Source: an uncultured Thalassotalea sp. (lineage in GTDB: Bacteria; Pseudomonadota; Gammaproteobacteria; Enterobacterales; Alteromonadaceae). From it: a DNA stretch of 64,000 bases. Positions 1 through 10,771 of the stretch are shown here, piece after piece. The position numbers were made by a program, and so were the translations under genes. The DNA lies in NCBI GenBank assembly GCA_947492575.1, contig CANLNK010000012.1, forward strand, positions 32,095 through 96,094. The letters are read 5' to 3'. Below the pieces are notes generated by a model. That model was not told where the DNA came from. It ran no database searches and saw only the letters and a program-made list of their open reading frames with translations. How positions within the stretch are numbered: position 1 is the stretch's first letter; each line of letters begins with the position of its first letter.

Positions 1-1043
1 CTTACAAAATCAATTGTAATAGCACGGCCAGTGAAGTTTGCATTAGCGATAACTCTGTTTAACGCACCCTCTAATTCTCTCACATTTGAACGCAAACGTT
101 TAGCAATAAAAAAGGAAACTTCATCGGCTAAATTAATGCCGCTTTCTTGCGCTTTAGTCTTTAAAATAGCGACTCGTGTTTCCAATTCAGGAGGCTCTAT
201 AGCGATCGTTAAACCCCAACCGAAACGGGACTTTAATCGATCCTCAACACCTTCGATCTCTTTAGGATAACGATCACTTGTTAAAATGATCTGCTGATTA
301 CCTTCAAGTAATGCATTAAACGTGTGGAAAAACTCTTCTTGTGTACCCTTCTTATTAGCGAAAAATTGAATATCATCAATAAGTAAGGCGTCTACTGAGC
401 GGTAATACTGTTTGAATTTTTCTATCGCATTATTTTGTAGCGCTTTAACCATGTCCTGTACAAAACGTTCAGAATGCATGTAAGCAATTTTCGCTTTAGG
501 GTTATTAAGTAGGATCCCATTACCAACAGCGTGCAATAAGTGAGTTTTACCCAAACCAGTTCCACCATAGATAAATAAAGGGTTATATGCTGCTCCAGGA
601 TTGTCAGCTACTTGTGACGCAGCTGCGCGCGCTAACTGATTAGACTTACCTTCAACAAAGTTCTCAAAGGTATACTTATTTCTCACGTTGGTAGTCTTTG
701 GAAGGTTAGACTCTGGCTCGCTTGGCTTAGCTTTTGGCGCAACTGCAGACACCATATTTACCATATTACCTGTATTTGCTACTTGGTTATCTGCTTGAGG
801 TTTAGATCCAACATCAAACCTAAGTAACGGTGGATTGTTTGCTTCCTCATGAGAAACGATCGCTGAAATACGATCAATATATTTATCTTTCACCCAGTCT
901 AAAACGAATCGATTTGGCGCATAGAGCGTCATTATATTATCTTCGACAATACACTGTAGTGGACGGATCCACATACTAAACTGTTGCGCTGGCAACTCTT
1001 CTTGAAGTACGGAAAGGCAACGCTGCCAAAGAGAATGATCCAA
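1..1043 (-). CDS. dnaA: Chromosomal replication initiator DnaA (3' end outside window)
   Basis: DnaA binds DnaA boxes at oriC and opens the duplex. The minus strand reads as a DnaA N-terminus ([14 protein letters not shown]) followed by a low-complexity linker and the AAA+ ATPase domain with Walker [15 protein letters not shown]. The reading frame leaves the window near [11 protein letters not shown], so about 347 residues are present and the C-terminal DNA-binding domain IV is missing. An in-frame stop lies shortly upstream and no ATG fits, so the start is TTG at 1043, preceded by GGAG six bases away. The gene is divergent from rpmH. DnaA boxes in the shared upstream region suggest autoregulation. 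Confidence 0.96.
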   Translation of the reverse strand, partial: MDHSLWQRCLSVLQEELPAQQFSMWIRPLQCIVEDNIMTLYAPNRFVLDWVKDKYIDRISAIVSHEEANNPPLLRFDVGSKPQADNQVANTGNMVNMVSAVAPKAKPSEPESNLPKTTNVRNKYTFENFVEGKSNQLARAAASQVADNPGAAYNPLFIYGGTGLGKTHLLHAVGNGILLNNPKAKIAYMHSERFVQDMVKALQNNAIEKFKQYYRSVDALLIDDIQFFANKKGTQEEFFHTFNALLEGNQQIILTSDRYPKEIEGVEDRLKSRFGWGLTIAIEPPELETRVAILKTKAQESGINLADEVSFFIAKRLRSNVRELEGALNRVIANANFTGRAITIDFV

Positions 1044-1521
1044 AATTAACTCCGAAGGTTAAAACTTCCTGCATCGGACACACAAAAAAACGATCGTTAG
1101 TGGTGAGAGATGAGATTTTAGGTAAATTATTATTTGATTAGATCAATTATCTACCGACTTATCCACAGATGCAACAGCTTAAAAGCCGTACGCTAGGATC
1201 ATTTTTCGAACTAACACATAAACCACTGTTTATTAATGGTATTATATTTTTTATAGAAAAAATAAGTCCTAAAAACTGGCTTATATAATATTTCATTCTT
1301 TCAATCTTAACGCTTGATCTTTTATTAAAATAATGTAGGCATGTGATTAAATTGTGGATAGATTTTTGATCTTAACGATCTTGATTGAGATCTGAACATT
1401 TATTTGTTGAGTAAATATTGACAATAGTGCCAACACTATTTAAAATTCGGCCTCTTTTTTAGACCTGTGTGCTCACAACGGCTGTTTTGCCAGGGCAACA
1501 ACAACCGAACGGATAAGCGTA
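1044..1521. promoter_or_regulatory. dnaA-rpmH divergent regulatory region
   Basis: This AT-rich 478-bp stretch has no gene. It holds a perfect DnaA box TTATCCACA at 1159-1167 and a one-mismatch box on the other strand at 1353-1361 (TGTGGATAG), which would fit DnaA control of its own gene. It has only two boxes and few GATC sites, so it looks like a promoter region rather than the main origin. Confidence 0.75.
1418..1446 (+). promoter_or_regulatory. rpmH operon promoter (sigma-70 type)
   Basis: TTGACA at 1418-1423 and TAAAAT at 1441-1446 are separated by 17 bp, a near-consensus promoter pointing at rpmH. The predicted transcript start is about 1453, giving a leader of roughly 70 nt. Confidence 0.8.
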
Positions 1522-1656
1522 ATGAAAAGAACATTTCAACCATCTGTATTAAAGCGTAAGCGCAACCACGGCTTCCGTGCACGTATGGCTACTAAAAACG
1601 GTCGTGCCGTTTTAGCACGTCGTCGTGCAAAAGGTCGTGCTAAGTTAAGCGCTTAA
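1522..1656 (+). CDS. rpmH: 50S ribosomal protein L34
   Basis: A 44-residue highly basic protein starting [22 protein letters not shown] and ending in GRAKLSA, matching L34 over its full length. It is a structural protein of the large ribosomal subunit. It was found by direct translation; ATG is at 1522 and the stop at 1654-1656. A near-consensus promoter lies about 75 bp upstream, and rnpA follows 53 bp downstream, the usual rpmH-rnpA order. Confidence 0.98.
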   Translation: MKRTFQPSVLKRKRNHGFRARMATKNGRAVLARRRAKGRAKLSA

Positions 1657-1709
1657 TCTCTAGTTTATAGAGATAAAAGTAATCAAGTTACTTTAATGCG
1701 TTTCTTTGT

Positions 1710-2075
1710 ATGAATGACCTGATTACTTACGAATTTAACCGGGAGTCTCGCTTGTTGACTCCCGGTCAATTTCAACAAGTTTTTTCTAAATCTTCCCGTT
1801 TCGGCTCTAGCCATTTCACTATTCTCGTTTCACCAAATAAAACTAATAAGCCTCGTCTAGGTTTTGCCGTTGCCAAAAAACGCGTAAAACTTGCTGTCCA
1901 ACGCAATCGCATTAAGCGTATTACACGAGAAAGTTTTCGATTAAAACAACACGACCTTCCCAATGTCGATATGGTTGTATTAGTTAAGTCAGGCATTGAT
2001 AATCTAGATAACGACACCATTAATAAGCAGTTGGCAAAAATATGGCGAAAATTAATTCAACGCCAAAAAAGCTAG
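1710..2075 (+). CDS. rnpA: Ribonuclease P protein component
   Basis: The 121-residue basic protein is the protein subunit of RNase P, which trims the 5' leader of pre-tRNAs together with its RNA. The family signature is visible as [12 protein letters not shown] (about residues 68-79), preceded by [16 protein letters not shown]. Its length equals that of the E. coli protein. The 3' end overlaps yidD by 34 bp in another frame, an arrangement common in this operon. No strong Shine-Dalgarno is visible before the ATG at 1710, so translation may be coupled to rpmH. Confidence 0.96.
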   Translation: MNDLITYEFNRESRLLTPGQFQQVFSKSSRFGSSHFTILVSPNKTNKPRLGFAVAKKRVKLAVQRNRIKRITRESFRLKQHDLPNVDMVVLVKSGIDNLDNDTINKQLAKIWRKLIQRQKS

Positions 2076-2290
2076 CAATAGGCTTAGTTAGACTTTATCA
2101 AAAGCTGTTAAGCCCGCTACTCGGCAACAACTGTCGCTTTCAACCTACATGTTCAAATTATGCAATAGAAGCAATTAATCGCTTCGGTGTGTTAAAAGGT
2201 TGTTGGTTAGCAGCAAAACGTATAATAAAATGCCACCCATTGAATGCGGGTGGAGATGATCCCGTACCACCATTAACCAAAGAGAAATAA
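2042..2290 (+). CDS. yidD: Membrane protein insertion efficiency factor YidD
   Basis: The 82-residue protein matches the YidD family with conserved cysteines in [17 protein letters not shown] and the C-terminal [13 protein letters not shown] block. YidD is a small membrane-associated protein thought to help YidC-dependent insertion. The start lies inside the end of rnpA and the stop is six bases before yidC, so the three genes are very probably cotranscribed. Confidence 0.95.
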   Translation: MAKINSTPKKLAIGLVRLYQKLLSPLLGNNCRFQPTCSNYAIEAINRFGVLKGCWLAAKRIIKCHPLNAGGDDPVPPLTKEK

Positions 2291-2296
2291 CACATT

Positions 2297-3931
2297 ATGG
2301 AATCCCTACGCAGTATGCTCTTTATTGGCTTATTGGTCGTTACTTATATGCTTTACCAGCAATGGCAATTGGACTATGCGCCACAGCCGGTACCGCAAGC
2401 GACAAATAGCAGCCAAGCGACAGAGCAAGCCACCTCTTCTTCTGATGATTTCGTTCCAGCGTCTTCAGCGGCAAACACACCAGCTGCTGTTTCAACTGTT
2501 GCGGCTCAACAATTAATCGAAGTTGAAACCGATGTATTAAAAGTAAAAATTAATACGCGCGGTGGTGATATAGTTGAAGTCACTTTGCTTGATTATGAAA
2601 CAGAGCAAGGAAGCGGCATTCCATTTACTATCATGCAAAATGGCCAAATGAAGTACATCGCGCAAAGCGGTTTAACTGGTGCGAACGGTATTGATAGAAC
2701 AGTAAAAGGACGTCCTGTTTACCAAGTAGCACAACAAAGCTACTCGATGACAGATGGCCAGCCATTAGTTGTTGCGATGCAATATGTCGATAATGCAGGC
2801 TTAACGGTAACGAAAACATATACATTCGAAGCAAGTAGCTACAGTGTTGGTCTTGAATACCAAATTCAAAACAACCTAAGTGCACCTGCTAGCATACAAA
2901 TGTACGGTCAGTTAAAACAATCTTCTTATGTTGATAACTCATCCGGACTAATTCCTACTTACCGTGGTGCTGCATATTCAACCAAAGAAGAACGTTACGA
3001 AAAGTATGACTTTGAAGATATTGCTGACGCTAACCTAAACAAAACAACACAAGGTGGCTGGGTTGCCATGCTTCAGCACTACTTTGTTTCAGCTTGGGTT
3101 CCAGCACAAAATGAAGCAAACCAACTTTACACAAGCTATAGCTCAGCAGGCGATGCTGTTATCGGTTTTAAAGCACCGACAATCAACATAGACGCAAATT
3201 CAAAAGCTACTACTGCTGCAAAATTCTATATTGGTCCTAAAGACCAAGACGCTCTTGAGCAACTTGCTGATGGCTTAGACCTAACGGTTGATTACGGCTT
3301 CTTATTTATGATTAGTAAGCCATTGTTCTGGTTGCTGGTACAAATTCAATCACTAGTGTCTAACTGGGGTATTGCGATTATCATCATCACTATTATCGTT
3401 AAAGGTGCTATGTACCCGCTAACAAAAGCACAGTACACATCGATGGCGAGAATGCGTGAGCTGCAACCGAAGATGCAACAATTGAAAGAACGCTTTGGTG
3501 ATGACCGTCAAAAAATGGGTCAGGCAACAATGGAGCTTTACCGCAAGGAAAAAGTGAATCCAGCCGGTGGTTGTTTACCGATTCTTATTCAAATGCCAAT
3601 TTTCTTAGCACTATACTGGGTATTCCTAGAAAGTGTTGAATTAAGACATGCTGAATTTGGTCTTTGGTTAACAGATTTATCGTCAAAAGACCCTTACTAC
3701 GTATTACCTGTATTAATGGGCCTTAGTATGTTCATTATGCAGAAAATGACACCGATGACGGTAACTGATCCGATGCAGCAGAAGATGATGCAGTACATGC
3801 CACTTGTATTTACTATCTTCTTCTTCTGGTTCCCATCAGGCCTAGTTTTATATTGGTTAGTAAGTAACGTCATCTCAATTATCCAAATGAAGATAATATT
3901 TAGCGGGTTAGAAAAAGCGAAAGCTAGCTAA
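2297..3931 (+). CDS. yidC: Membrane protein insertase YidC
   Basis: The 544-residue inner-membrane insertase folds and inserts membrane proteins with or without SecYEG. Visible are an N-terminal membrane anchor (about residues 6-24), a Ser/Ala/Thr/Gln-rich linker, the periplasmic beta-sandwich domain (about 70-330), and the C-terminal 60KD_IMP core beginning near WGIAIIIITIIVKGAMYPLTKAQ, with the conserved cytoplasmic helical hairpin and later membrane segments. Length is normal for a gammaproteobacterium. An intrinsic terminator directly follows the stop, closing the rpmH-rnpA-yidD-yidC unit. Confidence 0.98.
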   Translation: MESLRSMLFIGLLVVTYMLYQQWQLDYAPQPVPQATNSSQATEQATSSSDDFVPASSAANTPAAVSTVAAQQLIEVETDVLKVKINTRGGDIVEVTLLDYETEQGSGIPFTIMQNGQMKYIAQSGLTGANGIDRTVKGRPVYQVAQQSYSMTDGQPLVVAMQYVDNAGLTVTKTYTFEASSYSVGLEYQIQNNLSAPASIQMYGQLKQSSYVDNSSGLIPTYRGAAYSTKEERYEKYDFEDIADANLNKTTQGGWVAMLQHYFVSAWVPAQNEANQLYTSYSSAGDAVIGFKAPTINIDANSKATTAAKFYIGPKDQDALEQLADGLDLTVDYGFLFMISKPLFWLLVQIQSLVSNWGIAIIIITIIVKGAMYPLTKAQYTSMARMRELQPKMQQLKERFGDDRQKMGQATMELYRKEKVNPAGGCLPILIQMPIFLALYWVFLESVELRHAEFGLWLTDLSSKDPYYVLPVLMGLSMFIMQKMTPMTVTDPMQQKMMQYMPLVFTIFFFWFPSGLVLYWLVSNVISIIQMKIIFSGLEKAKAS

Positions 3932-3949
3932 ACAAAGTTATTAATTGAA

Positions 3950-3976
3950 AAGGCGACACTAAGTCGCCTTTTTTTA
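3950..3976 (+). terminator. Intrinsic terminator after yidC
   Basis: AAGGCGAC / GTCGCCTT stem with a five-base loop, followed by a run of T. It lies 19 bp after the yidC stop. Confidence 0.9.
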
Positions 3977-4029
3977 TTTCTGCTCAAAACGCTATAATAG
4001 CCAGCGAGTATTTATTTAAGAGTTTTTCT

Positions 4030-5406
4030 ATGTCTTCACTATCGAGCAATACAGAAACCATTGCTGCACAAGCAACAGCCCCCGGACGAGGTGGCGTTGG
4101 GATTATTCGTATTTCAGGACCCAAATCAGCACTTGTTGCGGAAAAGCTGTTGGGCAAATGCCCGAAAGTAAGAATGGCTGAATATCTCGCATTTAAAGAC
4201 TTAACTGGAAATACGCTTGATCAAGGTATCGCGCTATTTTTTAAAGGACCTAATTCATTTACAGGTGAAGACGTACTAGAATTGCAGGGTCACGGTGGAC
4301 CAGTAATTCTTGACATGCTGTTGAAAGAAATTTTAGCCATAGAAGATATTAGAATGGCTAAACCAGGTGAATTCAGTGAACAAGCTTTCCTTAATGATAA
4401 GCTCGATCTAACCCAAGCCGAAGCTATTGCCGATTTAATTAACTCAAACTCCGAGCAGGCTGCTCGTTGCGCACTTCAGTCACTTCAAGGTGAGTTTTCT
4501 AAGCTTGTTCATCAATTAGTTGAAGATGTTATTCATTTGCGCATGTATGTCGAAGCTGCAATTGATTTTCCTGAAGAAGAAATCGATTTCCTCGCCGATG
4601 AAAAAGTGACTAATAAGCTAAAGGCGATCATTGCTGATGTCGAGATCGTTCAAGAAAAAGCAAAACAAGGCAGCATTATCAGAGAAGGTATGCGCGTTGT
4701 TATCGCTGGTCGACCTAATGCCGGTAAATCAAGCCTACTAAACGCACTAAGCGGCAAAGAGACAGCTATTGTTACTGATATCGAAGGAACTACCCGTGAC
4801 GTGCTTTCAGAGCAAATACACATCGACGGTATGCCTTTGCACATTATAGATACTGCTGGCTTAAGAGAAAGCCCAGATAAAGTGGAACAAATAGGCATTG
4901 AGCGAGCATGGGCAGAAATTCAAAAAGCAGATCGCGTGCTACTTATGGTAGATTCTGCTCGCCAATCAACTGAAGATATCCGAGCGTTTTGGCCTGAGTT
5001 CTTTGAAAAGCTACCGGACAATATCGGCCTCACTGTTGTTAGAAATAAAGCAGATATCAGTGGCGCTGAAACAGGCATTAGCGAAGACAATCAGCAACCA
5101 ACAATCACATTATCCGCTAAAACAGGCGCTGGTGTAGATGAGCTTACGCAACACTTGAAAACAATCATGGGTTATCAAGGTAGCACAGAAGGTGGTTTTA
5201 TGGCGCGAAGACGTCACTTGGTTGCGCTAGCTACAGCACACCAACACCTTCAAACAGGTTTAGATCAACTAGAGGCATACATCGCTGGTGAGATCTTGGC
5301 AGAAGAGCTGAGAATTTGCCAACAAGCACTTAATGAGATCACAGGTGAATTCACATCAGATGATCTACTCGGCAAAATATTCTCTTCATTCTGTATAGGT
5401 AAATAA
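4030..5406 (+). CDS. mnmE: tRNA uridine-5-carboxymethylaminomethyl modification GTPase
   Basis: MnmE with MnmG forms the complex that adds carboxymethylaminomethyl groups to U34 of certain tRNAs. The 458-residue protein shows the N-terminal tetrahydrofolate-binding domain ([21 protein letters not shown]), a G domain inserted in the helical domain ([14 protein letters not shown] about 227-240, [12 protein letters not shown]), and the invariant C-terminal CIGK carrying the catalytic cysteine. The gene has its own start after the yidC terminator. It is convergent with the LysR gene, with only 11 bp between the two stops. Confidence 0.98.
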   Translation: MSSLSSNTETIAAQATAPGRGGVGIIRISGPKSALVAEKLLGKCPKVRMAEYLAFKDLTGNTLDQGIALFFKGPNSFTGEDVLELQGHGGPVILDMLLKEILAIEDIRMAKPGEFSEQAFLNDKLDLTQAEAIADLINSNSEQAARCALQSLQGEFSKLVHQLVEDVIHLRMYVEAAIDFPEEEIDFLADEKVTNKLKAIIADVEIVQEKAKQGSIIREGMRVVIAGRPNAGKSSLLNALSGKETAIVTDIEGTTRDVLSEQIHIDGMPLHIIDTAGLRESPDKVEQIGIERAWAEIQKADRVLLMVDSARQSTEDIRAFWPEFFEKLPDNIGLTVVRNKADISGAETGISEDNQQPTITLSAKTGAGVDELTQHLKTIMGYQGSTEGGFMARRRHLVALATAHQHLQTGLDQLEAYIAGEILAEELRICQQALNEITGEFTSDDLLGKIFSSFCIGK

Positions 5407-5417
5407 CTAGCTCACTA

Positions 5418-6329
5418 TTAAACACTGAGTGCCTGCGATAAGTAGTCCACCAATCTACTAATCGCAGGTGTCACTGGTTTGTTGTCTAGATAAATCGCGA
5501 CAAGCGTTTCTTTCTCAGTGCAGTAGTGAGGGAAAACTTTACTCAACTCGGAAAATTCTGGTTCAATAAAATACTCAGGTAAAAGCGCTACTCCCAGCCC
5601 TTGCTCCGCCATGGTCTTCACCATAAATGCATCATTACTCTCAACTGCAGAATTAACAGGAATGCTAACCGCTACTTTATCTGCGCTTAATAAGGACCAA
5701 GTATCTGAACTCGTGCGACCTCGCTCTAAAGATAGTAAAGCGAGGGTGTTTAGCGAAGCCGATGTAAACTCATCAGCCTTCAAAACAGGGTTACTTTCAA
5801 TATACTCCGGCCTCGCATAAAGATGATAACAATAGCTGAATAACACGCATCGCTTCAGAGAACTAGGTATATCAACCGCCCTTGTCGGAACATCTTCGAT
5901 CGCTAAAACAAGATCAAAATCCTCTCTGAAAATATCAATCGAACGATCGAGTAACGTGATGCTGATATCTATCGTTGGATGGAGCAATTTAAACTGTGCT
6001 AAATGATAAGACAGAAGCTCCTGCCCTATCGCTATTGAACAAGCCACTTTTATTTTGGCACTTGTAATATCTATTCCTTTAATATCATTTTCCGCATTGT
6101 CTATTTCTAACTTAATTTGCCGACAATGTTGGTAATAACGTTGGCCAACCTCAGTTAAGTTTAAAGATCGAGTAGTTCGAGCCATTAACACAGCGTCCAA
6201 TGCCTCTTCTAAGCGCGCTATTTTTCTTGAAACGTTTGATTTTGGCACACCCAGCTTTTCTGCAGCTTTCGTAAAACTGCCATGCTCAACTACATTGAGA
6301 AAAACCATCATGTCATTTAGATCGACCAT
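5418..6329 (-). CDS. LysR-family transcriptional regulator
   Basis: An N-terminal LysR winged helix (MVFLNVVEHGSFTKAAEKLGVPKSNVSRKIARLEEAL) is followed by a substrate-binding effector domain, together about 303 residues. I chose ATG 6329 because GGGGAG lies just upstream; a GTG four codons earlier is possible. The HTH sequence pattern (KLGVPKSNVSRKI) resembles the AaeR/DmlR-like group. The neighbours are housekeeping genes and no divergent target gene is adjacent (mioC starts 227 bp away), so the regulon cannot be inferred. Confidence 0.9.
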   Translation of the reverse strand: MVDLNDMMVFLNVVEHGSFTKAAEKLGVPKSNVSRKIARLEEALDAVLMARTTRSLNLTEVGQRYYQHCRQIKLEIDNAENDIKGIDITSAKIKVACSIAIGQELLSYHLAQFKLLHPTIDISITLLDRSIDIFREDFDLVLAIEDVPTRAVDIPSSLKRCVLFSYCYHLYARPEYIESNPVLKADEFTSASLNTLALLSLERGRTSSDTWSLLSADKVAVSIPVNSAVESNDAFMVKTMAEQGLGVALLPEYFIEPEFSELSKVFPHYCTEKETLVAIYLDNKPVTPAISRLVDYLSQALSV

Positions 6330-6556
6330 AGAACTCCCCACCTTCTGCTCCTTAGCTTACATATTTCTATGTCCATACAAGCGTAAACCACACGGATATT
6401 TTGTGTAACAACAGAACAATTAGCTCAAAATTTAAATATTATCGAATGTGAATAAGACAATTTATTAGCAAATGGCAATAATATCGAAACAGCACTAGGG
6501 AATAATTAATGGTAAAATTTCGCACATATTCTTTAATACTTAGGTAGCAAACATCA

Positions 6557-7003
6557 ATGAAATCAGTGCAAATTATTGTCGGTAGTATGCTTGGCGGCAC
6601 AGAGTATGTAGCGGAGGCATGTGAGGAAGCATTATCCGCTATTGACTACACTTCAACACTTCATTTAACACCCGATCTAAATGAAATAACGTCGAAAAAC
6701 CAAATCTGGTTGGTATGCACGTCGACACATGGTGCAGGTGACTACCCTGACAATTTTCAACAGTTCGTCGATCAGCTAACAGAAACAACGCTAGATCTTA
6801 CCCACACACACTTTATAACGATCGGACTTGGGGATAGCAATTACGACACTTTCTGTCATGCGGCGATAAACATAAATAAGTTATTAATATCAAAAGGTTG
6901 CACTAAAATACATGAACCTCTATTGCTCGATATGTCACAAGATATCGATCCAGAAGAAGCTGCCAGCGAGTGGATAACAGAACAATTGGATCAGTTATCC
7001 TGA
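6557..7003 (+). CDS. mioC: Flavodoxin-like protein MioC
   Basis: The 148-residue protein aligns along its length with E. coli MioC: FMN phosphate-binding loop GSMLGGTEYVAE near the N-terminus, STHGAGDYPDN (about 55-65) and GLGDSNYDTFC (about 93-103). MioC is a short-chain flavodoxin linked in vitro to biotin synthase electron transfer. In enterobacteria its transcription runs into oriC; here too the gene ends at the left border of the origin. Confidence 0.94.
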   Translation: MKSVQIIVGSMLGGTEYVAEACEEALSAIDYTSTLHLTPDLNEITSKNQIWLVCTSTHGAGDYPDNFQQFVDQLTETTLDLTHTHFITIGLGDSNYDTFCHAAININKLLISKGCTKIHEPLLLDMSQDIDPEEAASEWITEQLDQLS

Positions 7004-7398
7004 TCTTATTAATATTTTATCCACATTTTCCAGTTGATTTTAGATGTGATGTGGATAAAACAAGTATAACTCACTGAATTAAACTTTATTATTCAGTGTA
7101 TAAATAAAATCTCAAATCCATCTGTGGATAAAACAGCATTTTGTTCAAACCTTTTACATACGTAGATCAAAACTTGATCACAACTAATGATCTTAAATAA
7201 ATTTATATAAATCTTAACGTTAAGTTACTTATCCACTAAAAGTGCGATCACTAATAAGTAAGAACAATAAGATCTTTAAATAGATCTTTATATATTATTT
7301 AGTGATCCACTCTCGATCTTTTCTAAAAATGATCATTCCCCTGCTTATAAAAAAAATGCTAAAATACGTGTCCTTTTTTCACCCGAGGTTTCGAATTA
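7004..7398. other. oriC: Chromosomal replication origin oriC
   Basis: This gene-free AT-rich region between mioC and mnmG has perfect DnaA boxes at 7017-7025 (+), 7050-7058 (-) and 7123-7131 (-), and a one-mismatch box TTATCCACT at 7229-7237 (+). GATC occurs at 7165, 7176, 7189, 7246, 7271, 7283, 7304, 7315 and 7331, nine copies in 170 bp, as expected for SeqA/Dam control. The AT-rich runs around 7190-7300 are candidates for the unwinding element. Position and layout match oriC of E. coli and Shewanella. Confidence 0.92.
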
Positions 7399-9288
7399 AT
7401 GTGGTATCAAGACTCTTTTGACGTAATTGTTGTAGGTGGCGGTCACGCTGGCACTGAAGCTTGTTTAGCTGCAGCAAGAATGGGCTGTAAAACCTTATTG
7501 TTAACGCATAATATTGATACTTTGGGACAAATGTCTTGTAATCCTGCTATTGGTGGGATCGGTAAAGGTCATTTAGTTAAAGAGATCGATGCGTTAGGTG
7601 GCCTTATGGCAACTGCTACGGATCATGCTGCAATTCAATTAAAAACGTTGAACGCGAGTAAAGGCCCAGCAGTACGTGCTACACGTGCACAGGCGGATCG
7701 CGCTTTATATAGAGCCTTTGTTCGTCAGTTTTTAGAAAACCAAGAAAACCTTACTATTTTCCAACAACCTTGTGATGACTTGATCTTAGAGAATGATCAG
7801 GTCGTTGGTGTGTCTACCCAAATGGGACTGAAATTCAAAGCGAAATCAGTCGTTCTAACCGTAGGTACTTTCCTTGCGGGACAAATTCATATTGGACTTA
7901 ACAACTACCAAGGCGGAAGAGCGGGTGATCCTGCATCTGTAAATTTAGCGAAAAGCCTAAGAGATATGCCATTTAGAATGGATCGTTTGAAAACAGGTAC
8001 TCCGCCTAGATTAGATGCTAGAACGCTTGATTTCTCTGTGATGCAACCTCAACCAGGTGATAATCCTCGACCAGTATTCTCATTCATGGGATCACATGAC
8101 GATCACCCAAAGCAGATCGCTTGTTACATTACGCACACCAACGAACAAACTCATGATGTTATTCGCTCGGGATTAGATCGTTCACCTATGTATACCGGTG
8201 TAATCGAAGGTGTCGGCCCACGTTATTGCCCTTCTATCGAAGACAAGATAATGCGCTTTGCTGACAAAGAATCACATCAGATTTTCGTAGAGCCTGAAGG
8301 CCTAACAACCCACGAAGTTTATCCAAACGGGATCTCTACTAGCTTGCCGTTTGATGTTCAAATGGAGCTTGTACGTTCAATTAAGGGCTTTGAAAATGCG
8401 CACATTACGCGTCCAGGCTACGCTATTGAATACGACTTCTTCGATCCTCGCGATTTGAAACAAACTTTAGAGAGCAAATTCGTTAATAACCTATACTTTG
8501 CAGGTCAAATCAATGGTACAACCGGTTATGAAGAAGCTGGTGCTCAAGGCTTAGTGGCTGCTACCAATGCAGCACTGAGAGTTCAAGGTAAAGAAGAATG
8601 GATCTTAGGTCGCGATCAAGCCTATATGGGGGTGTTAATTGACGATCTAGCAACGCTTGGCACAAAAGAGCCGTACCGCATGTTCACATCACGCGCTGAA
8701 TACCGTTTGTTATTGCGTGAAGACAACGCTGATATTCGATTAACTGAACAAGGTCATAAACTTGGATTAGTTGATGATGCGCGTTGGGCACGCTTTAATG
8801 AGAAAATGGAAAATATCGAGCAGGAACGTCAACGTTTGAAGTCTGTTTGGGTGCAAAAAGATCATCAAGCAGTAGAAGAATTAAATCCGCTTCTAAAAAC
8901 TCCTATTAGCAAAGAGGCTACGTTAGAAGATATACTTCGTCGACCTGAGACAAACTATCAAGATATTACGGCTATCGAAGCTTTTGGTCCTGCGATTGAG
9001 GATCAACAAGCATCAGAGCAAGTCGAAATTCAAATTAAGTATCAAGGTTATATCGATCGTCAGCTTGATGAAATCGAGAAAAAGAAACGCCATGAAAACA
9101 CTTTGATACCGGCTGATTTTGATTACAGCCAGATCTCAGGACTATCAATTGAGGTTGTGGCTAAACTTACCGACGCTAAACCGGAAACTATTGGTAAAGC
9201 ATCGCGTATCTCAGGTATTACACCAGCAGCGATTTCGCTGCTACTGGTTTACTTGAAGAAGCACGGCCTACTAAGAAAAACAGCATAA
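7399..9288 (+). CDS. mnmG: tRNA uridine-5-carboxymethylaminomethyl modification enzyme MnmG
   Basis: The 629-residue FAD protein is the partner of MnmE in U34 modification. Visible are the N-terminal dinucleotide-binding motif [44 protein letters not shown], the conserved [21 protein letters not shown] block and [15 protein letters not shown]. Length equals E. coli MnmG. A TAAAAT box sits about 30 bp before the ATG, inside the right edge of oriC. rsmG starts four bases after the stop. Confidence 0.98.
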   Translation: MWYQDSFDVIVVGGGHAGTEACLAAARMGCKTLLLTHNIDTLGQMSCNPAIGGIGKGHLVKEIDALGGLMATATDHAAIQLKTLNASKGPAVRATRAQADRALYRAFVRQFLENQENLTIFQQPCDDLILENDQVVGVSTQMGLKFKAKSVVLTVGTFLAGQIHIGLNNYQGGRAGDPASVNLAKSLRDMPFRMDRLKTGTPPRLDARTLDFSVMQPQPGDNPRPVFSFMGSHDDHPKQIACYITHTNEQTHDVIRSGLDRSPMYTGVIEGVGPRYCPSIEDKIMRFADKESHQIFVEPEGLTTHEVYPNGISTSLPFDVQMELVRSIKGFENAHITRPGYAIEYDFFDPRDLKQTLESKFVNNLYFAGQINGTTGYEEAGAQGLVAATNAALRVQGKEEWILGRDQAYMGVLIDDLATLGTKEPYRMFTSRAEYRLLLREDNADIRLTEQGHKLGLVDDARWARFNEKMENIEQERQRLKSVWVQKDHQAVEELNPLLKTPISKEATLEDILRRPETNYQDITAIEAFGPAIEDQQASEQVEIQIKYQGYIDRQLDEIEKKKRHENTLIPADFDYSQISGLSIEVVAKLTDAKPETIGKASRISGITPAAISLLLVYLKKHGLLRKTA

Positions 9289-9292
9289 TTGG

Positions 9293-9928
9293 ATGCACTG
9301 CGTGTTATTAGAAAAGTTAAAAGCATTAGTTGCTCAAACTGATATTGAGCTAACTGATCAGCAAGAAGATCAATTGATCGCCTATGTTGAATTACTCGAC
9401 AAGTGGAATAAAACCTACAACCTAACATCTGTTCGCGATCCAAGTGAAATGTTAGTAAAACATATCCTAGACAGTTTAGTTGTTGGTAAGTTATTGAAAG
9501 GAAATACATTCATTGACGTAGGTACGGGACCAGGTTTACCGGGTATTCCGCTTGCAATATTGTATCCTGAGCGAAATTTTGTATTATTAGACAGCTTAGG
9601 TAAGCGTATTACGTTCCTACGTCAGGTGATATATCAACTAAAGCTCACGAATGTCACACCAGTGCAGTCTAGAGTTGAAGCTTATACGCCTGAAGTGCCA
9701 TTTGATGGCGTTTTAAGTCGCGCGTTTTCTTCATTACAAGACATGGTGTCATGGTGTCAGCATTTAATTAGCGCAGAAACTGGAACATTTTTCGCATTAA
9801 AAGGACAATACCCTGCGGAAGAGATTGATGCGCTACCAGAAAACATTGAATTAGTAGCAAGTCATCAATTGAGTGTTCCTGAACTTACCGGTGAACGACA
9901 CTTGGTTGAATTGAAAAAAAATAATTAA
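9293..9928 (+). CDS. rsmG: 16S rRNA (guanine527-N7)-methyltransferase RsmG
   Basis: The 211-residue SAM-dependent methyltransferase modifies G527 of 16S rRNA. The family motifs [26 protein letters not shown] and the SAM-binding loop [17 protein letters not shown] (about 77-93) are all present. It forms the standard mnmG-rsmG-parA-parB order with tight spacing, four bases after mnmG and 14 before parA. Confidence 0.97.
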   Translation: MHCVLLEKLKALVAQTDIELTDQQEDQLIAYVELLDKWNKTYNLTSVRDPSEMLVKHILDSLVVGKLLKGNTFIDVGTGPGLPGIPLAILYPERNFVLLDSLGKRITFLRQVIYQLKLTNVTPVQSRVEAYTPEVPFDGVLSRAFSSLQDMVSWCQHLISAETGTFFALKGQYPAEEIDALPENIELVASHQLSVPELTGERHLVELKKNN

Positions 9929-9942
9929 ATGCTGGAGTACTT

Positions 9943-10749
9943 GTGGGCAGAATAATTGCGGTCGCGAACCAAAAAGGTGGTGTTGGAAAAACCACTACTT
10001 CTGTAAATTTGGCAGCTTCACTGGCTGCTACAAAGCGTAAGGTCTTATTGATAGATCTTGATCCACAAGGTAACGCTACAATGGGGAGCGGTGTCGATAA
10101 GTATGAAGACATCGCCACCAGCTATGAGTTACTTGTTGAGCAGAAGCCATTTCCAGACGTTGTCTGTAAAGAGACGTCAGGGCTTTATGACTTAATTGCC
10201 GCGAATGCCGATGTTACCGCTACCGAAATCAAATTGATGGAAGTGTACGCTCGTGAGTTGCGACTTAAAAATGCACTAGAGCCGGTAAAAGACGACTACG
10301 AATTTATCATCATCGACTGTCCTCCTTCACTTAATATGTTAACCGTAAACGCTATGGCTGCCGCTGACTCAGTGTTAGTGCCTATGCAGTGTGAGTATTA
10401 TGCGCTTGAAGGATTAACAGCGCTGATGGAAACCATTTCGCAATTAACCTCTTTTGTAAATAGTGAATTAAAGATTGAGGGAATTCTTCGTACCATGTAC
10501 GATCCTCGTAATCGCCTTGCGAATGATGTTTCAGAGCAACTTAAACGTCATTTTGGTGATAAAGTGTACCGTACCGTTATTCCTCGTAACGTTCGTTTAG
10601 CCGAAGCGCCAAGTTTTGGTGCCCCTGTCATGTATTACGATAAATCATCGACAGGCGCGAAAGCTTACCTAGCACTCGCGGGTGAAATTTTACGAAGAGA
10701 TGAACAATCGAAAAAATCTGCTGCTAAAGAAAAAGTCGCTGATATCTAG
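9943..10749 (+). CDS. parA: Chromosome partitioning ATPase ParA (Soj)
   Basis: The 268-residue deviant-Walker ATPase drives origin segregation with ParB. It starts at GTG 9943, with GGAG upstream, and shows the KGGVGKTT motif in the first 20 residues, DLDPQGNATMGSG (Walker A') and IIIDCPPSL (Walker B). The position next to rsmG and parB, close to oriC, is typical of the chromosomal ParA rather than a plasmid one. Confidence 0.97.
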   Translation: MGRIIAVANQKGGVGKTTTSVNLAASLAATKRKVLLIDLDPQGNATMGSGVDKYEDIATSYELLVEQKPFPDVVCKETSGLYDLIAANADVTATEIKLMEVYARELRLKNALEPVKDDYEFIIIDCPPSLNMLTVNAMAAADSVLVPMQCEYYALEGLTALMETISQLTSFVNSELKIEGILRTMYDPRNRLANDVSEQLKRHFGDKVYRTVIPRNVRLAEAPSFGAPVMYYDKSSTGAKAYLALAGEILRRDEQSKKSAAKEKVADI

Positions 10750-10771
10750 AATTATAAAGTGAAGGATTGAG

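Noticed and set aside
1044..1521. Main replication origin next to dnaA
   Set aside because: Only two DnaA boxes and few GATC sites; the region at 7004-7398 has the full origin layout.
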